From the NCBI GenBank assembly GCA_026413225.1, contig CM048576.1, positions 3,232,501 to 3,296,500 of the forward strand: a stretch of 64,000 bases of DNA, written 5' to 3'. The position numbers and the translations under genes were made by a program. This document shows, piece by piece, positions 60,362-64,000 of the stretch (within the stretch, counting starts at the first letter, position 1; the number at the start of each line of letters is the position of its first letter). The stretch comes from Otis tarda (lineage: Eukaryota > Chordata > Aves > Otidiformes > Otididae). The notes beneath the pieces were generated by a model. The model was given only the letters and a program-made list of their open reading frames with translations. It was not told the DNA's origin and ran no database searches.

Positions 60362-63300
60362 GGGCGGGATCGGGGGGAGGGGGGGTGTGGAAGTAAAGGA
60401 GGGGGGAGCGGGGCGGAGCGGGGCCGGGAGAAGCCGCGCTCCGCCCGGGGCTGCCGCCGCCTCCCCGGGGCGGGGCGGCATGCGGGATGCGGGAGGGGGT
60501 ACCGGACGGGGATGGGGGGACGACACCCCCTCTTCACTCGTGTTTTTGCAGACCCCGCCCCCCCGCCGGCCGGGGTCCCTCCGGTGGGTCCTGCTGTAAA
60601 GCCAAGGGTCCATGCTCCACTAGTTGGGGGGGGGTAAATCCCCCAAAATGGGGGTGCTGGTGGAGGGGCGCAGGGGGTCTCTGTCGGATTTCTTCGGGAG
60701 CACAGAAATCTGGTTTTTCGCATCCCAGGTGATTCCGGCCCGCGTCTCCCCCCCTGCCCACCCCATGCACCCAGCGAAGCACCCCTCCATCTCCTGTACC
60801 CCCCCCAAATTCAGGGGTACCCTGCTGCTCCCCTCCCCAGGGGACCAGCTTTTGGGGCATCCCTTCGCTCCCACACCCCATCCCAGCAAATCCAACCCAG
60901 GGGGCAAAGGAGGGGTGATTCCCACTTTTAGGGAGCATCAAAACCGATGACATCCCCTCCTCCGAGACCCCTGGATGCGCCTTATGGAGTATACGGGAAT
61001 TTCCCCCTGGATATTTCAGCAACGCTCCCAAGCTGCCACCCGGCACCCGTGTCCTCACAGCCCTGGCTTTCCAGCTCTCCGGGTGGGTTTAGTGGTAAAA
61101 TTAAGGCCTTCTCACAGACCGGCTTGGTTTTGATGGGGGTTCAAGGCTTGAACAGCTTAAAAAAGGCAGTTCAAGGCACAGCTTAAAAAAAAAAATAAAT
61201 AATTTGGCATACATGAAATATAAGCCAAGGCTGTGGTTTGCTCGGTCGTGTGCCTTGGCGCTGAACTGGCGACCCGGAATAATCATCTGACGGCGCCGGG
61301 CTCGGTGAAACAGGGTCTGTGCCTCCTGGCCAAAGGGCAGCGTGGCTGGGGACGTGGGGCGGCACGGGGAGTGGAGGTGCGAGGGAAATGGCCACCACCG
61401 TGACCGTCTTGGGTGAGCCAGGAGGGAACTTCTCCTTCCTGCATTATTTTTGAAGCCACGACGGGTTCCTGAAGCAGGACAGGGAGGTTTGGGGCGCCTG
61501 CAGCCAAGGAGCAGCCTCGAGGTCATAAAGCCAGGGTTGGTTGCTGGGTTTCAGCCAGACCCGCTCCATCCCGTCACGTTGATGGCAGCATCCTTGGGGT
61601 TGAGGTGAAGGGATGTCCTCTCTCTCTCAGCACATCTTAATTTCATTTTTCCTCTAGCGCACGGACATGATGCGGTTCTCCCAGTCTCTGTTGCTAGAGA
61701 GGACCCAGACAAAGCCCTTAGCTATGGATAACAAGGCGTATTAAACTCCAGAAGGTAAATCTGGCTCCTACTTTCATTTTTGCCTGGAAACCACTCTAAA
61801 AACCTGTCTCACCCAGGTCTGATCTTGAAATATCAGCATGAGCTGGTCTGCAGCGTAGACTCTCCTTCTCCCCCATCTTCCTCCTGCTTCATCCCAAGCA
61901 CCTCTGGGAAGCGACAACAAGTTATATTCTTTCTTTTTTTTTTTTCATCATACTTGCGATGCCAGGGGTGTGAAGCTAGAAGCAAAAGAAGAGGAAAAAA
62001 AAAACAAAAACAAACCCAAACCTCACGTATCTCCTAGATGTTCCAGATCACAAAAAAAAAAAATGTTTTAAATAGAGGATCCGAGAGCTCCGGGCCAAAG
62101 ATAGAGTGGAAAGGTTGTTGGCAGGGAGAAGTTGGCGTTGCAAGACGTTCGCTTGCCTTCGGCCGAAAAGGTTGGCAGATTGGGGAGGCCTGGGCTCTCA
62201 CCCAAAAGTTCAGGCTGTGCTCTCCCAGATCCCCCACCACATGGGCAGGAAGGAGGATCCTCTCCGGGGACCTGAGATGAGTCAAAGCCAGTCCTCAGGC
62301 GGCTTTCCAGGAAAGAAAAGCTTGGAGAAAAAAAAAAAAGTCAGGCTGGCTCTAGGTAGGGTCATTGAGGGAGAGATAGGCAAGAAACCTGAGCACATGA
62401 GGGTCTTTGTAATCTAAAACCTAAATTCTTGGTCCAGGAAGATGCCAAATTTATTTATTTTTGAGCTGGGTGGGGTGCTAGCGACTGGAGACGGGCAGGA
62501 TGCTCTGCCCTGGGTATCCTGTGCAGTTCTGTGCAACAGGGATGTCAGCAGTGCTTTGCTGAGGAGAGGATCCATGCTTTCACCCTCTGCAAGCACACAT
62601 CTGCGTGCAACACAACAAAAATCGGGTCGGCCCGCTGCCCCCGGGCATGGGCAGCGCCAGGGAAGGACGTCTGTGCCTTGCTCCCGGAGCTGGAGCATCT
62701 CTGCTGCCTGCTCGCATGGTCCAGTCACAGAACGTCACTGCTGGCATCTGGCAGGGCTTCCATGTGGGAATAGGGGGTTTTGGGTTTTGGTTTTTTTTGC
62801 CTGGTTTCCAGCCAGTATTGCAGGTCCTGATAGTTCCTATACCCAGAACGCATCCAAAATTTCCCCCTCTGTTCACCCCCGCCTTGGTATTTAATGCTTT
62901 CTCCTGTTTAAATGAAGACAGAAGCCTTTTTTTTTTTTTTCAGGATGCTCTCAAACAGTAAGTGGAAATTTAGAAGAGACAGAGGACAGCCGCACGTATT
63001 CCCCCAAAACCAGTATCACATGTTTATAAACGCTTTCAGCCTGGAGATTTGTGACCCAGGACTGCGTGGCTCTGTATCACACCCACCCATGTGAGACGGG
63101 ATCTGTCCTTAATTAATTAATGCTCCTCTCCTGTTAGAAATAGATAAACCAAAGATGCCAGGCTTGCGGAAGGCCTGGGAAGGCCTGAGGGGTTGGCAAA
63201 ATGGGAACAAAGCCCGGGATGATGGAGATTCATGAGCCAGTGGCAGAGGATGCTCATCAATCGAGGCAACACCCTACGAAGTTCATTAATTTTAATCAGC

Positions 63301-63589
63301 CCAAAAACCACGGGAGAGAGAGCGGGATGGGAAGGAATGAGGGTTTATACATGAGGTTTGGGGTTTTTTTCCCTAGAGTTTTTTCATTTTTTCCCTAGAG
63401 CTTTTTTAACTCGCCGTAGTTTATGCTGGGAAGCAGAGAAGCCGCTCCCCAGGGAGCACAGAGCCTGGGAGGAGGATGCCGAGCTGGAGGCAGGATTTAG
63501 CCCTTTGATTTTGGAAAACCATGAACCTGCTCCCCTTGCAGCCACACCTGCAAGGCAACCGGACCTCCAAAAACCAGCCTGAAGCAAGG

Positions 63590-63602
63590 TTGCCCTCTGG
63601 TG
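63590..63602 (-). promoter_or_regulatory. CTCF-like motif
   Basis: TTGCCCTCTGGTG reads on the minus strand as CACCAGAGGGCAA, one mismatch from the CTCF core CACCAGGGGGC. About 3.2 kb upstream of ADAMTS15. Confidence 0.3.
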
Positions 63603-63629
63603 ACATTGTCTTGCTCTGCAGATGAAGGT

Positions 63630-63730
63630 ATGGCATGTAATTAGAATTATAGACTCATGGAACAGTTAATTGAATGCAACGGATTGCATTACAAATCAAA
63701 ACGCAATTAAAAGCAGAGAGTAAATACGGG
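63630..63730. promoter_or_regulatory. AT-rich motif island upstream of ADAMTS15
   Basis: Contains TGTAATTAGAATTA, GTTAATTGAATG, GATTGCATTAC (octamer-like) and GCAATTAAAAG within 100 bp, about 3.3 kb upstream of the predicted ADAMTS15 start. Candidate enhancer for ADAMTS15 or its divergent neighbour. Confidence 0.32.
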
Positions 63731-63899
63731 AGCACCTTGAGATGGTTTGGAAACCCGAGCTGGAATCCTTTCAAATCAAATCACAACCGTGGCCCTCAGC
63801 CCACCTGGCATCTACGGCACTGAGAATTTTCGGAGTCGGCAGCATCACCGCCTGTTAACACAGACCCAGCCCGGCTGCCCCTGCCCTTTCCTAAATCCT

Positions 63900-63923
63900 A
63901 AAAAAAAAAAAAAAAAAAAAAAA
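63900..63923. repeat. Poly-A tract (24 bp)
   Basis: Homopolymer run near the right end of the window, in the ADAMTS15 upstream flank. Confidence 0.97.
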
Positions 63924-64000
63924 TCTGATTTCACCTTGTTTAAGGGGCCCTACAGGAATTACGATTTCCCCAGCATCACTCTCACAGCTGCCGAGCCGCC

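Larger units (their letters stand above)
59480..60620. promoter_or_regulatory. ADAMTS15: CpG island over the ADAMTS15 promoter and exon 1
   Basis: Very GC-rich stretch with dense CpG and several GC boxes (for example around 60362-60368, 60412-60416 and 60470-60478). It spans the promoter, 5' UTR and most of exon 1, as expected for a constitutively unmethylated vertebrate promoter. The extent is judged by eye, not computed. Confidence 0.8.
60620..64000. other. ADAMTS15 upstream flank
   Basis: No exon recognised. GC-rich to about 61.0 kb, then mixed, with A-rich tracts at 61181-61200 and 61998-62013, a TTAATTAATTAATG patch at 63112, and the CTCF-like and AT-rich motifs near 63.6 kb. In human, ADAMTS8 lies divergently beyond this side. 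Confidence 0.7.

Noticed and set aside
60074..60613. 179-codon minus-strand frame overlapping the promoter and ADAMTS15 start
   Set aside because: Proline-rich translation of CpG-island DNA in another frame. Most of it lies upstream of the predicted transcription start.
63112..63125. TTAATTAATTAATG patch as a tandem HOX array
   Set aside because: Explained as a short TTAA simple repeat. It lacks the composite octamer seen at 15.37 kb.

Overview
This window is vertebrate nuclear DNA, most likely from a bird. It holds one recognisable protein-coding gene, ADAMTS15, on the minus strand (coding span 60155 to 52338). Three things point to a bird. The gene is compact: 8 coding exons in 7.8 kb, with introns of 125 bp to 2.9 kb. 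An antisense LINE fragment in intron 6 ends in the avian-type CR1 3' tail (repeats of the ATTCTATG kind). The surroundings are GC-rich with many CpG clusters, as on avian microchromosomes. The species cannot be named from the sequence alone.

Layout: 1 to about 49.5 kb is a gene desert on the 3' side of ADAMTS15. I found no exon there that I could tie to a known protein. It carries simple repeats (a 23-unit AAT microsatellite, an AT tract, a GGAA tract, many A/T homopolymers), several AT-rich islands dense in homeodomain-type motifs that look like candidate enhancers, and orphan CpG clusters near 4.6, 22.3, 34.3, 41.3 and 44.2 kb. About 49.5 to 52.34 kb is the probable ADAMTS15 3' UTR and flank, with candidate AATAAA signals at 50521, 49931 and 49578. 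The coding exons occupy 52.34 to 60.16 kb. The promoter at 60.33 to 60.62 kb has a TATA box, an Inr-like start 28 bp downstream and GC boxes, all inside a CpG island. From 60.6 to 64 kb is the upstream flank. In human, ADAMTS8 lies divergently beyond this side (knowledge, not seen here).

The assembled ADAMTS15 reading frame is 2808 nt (935 residues plus stop). It is intact across all GT-AG junctions and carries every expected domain: signal peptide, prodomain with cysteine and furin site, zinc metalloprotease (HELGH...H), disintegrin-like, central TSP1, Cys-rich, spacer and two C-terminal TSP1 repeats. The product should be a secreted extracellular-matrix protease of the versican/aggrecan-cleaving group. 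I see no evidence of a novel multi-gene system. The points most worth a second look are the orphan CpG islands, a tandem pair of PBX-HOX-like octamers, a minimal uORF in the ADAMTS15 leader, and ambiguous splice sites around exon 6.
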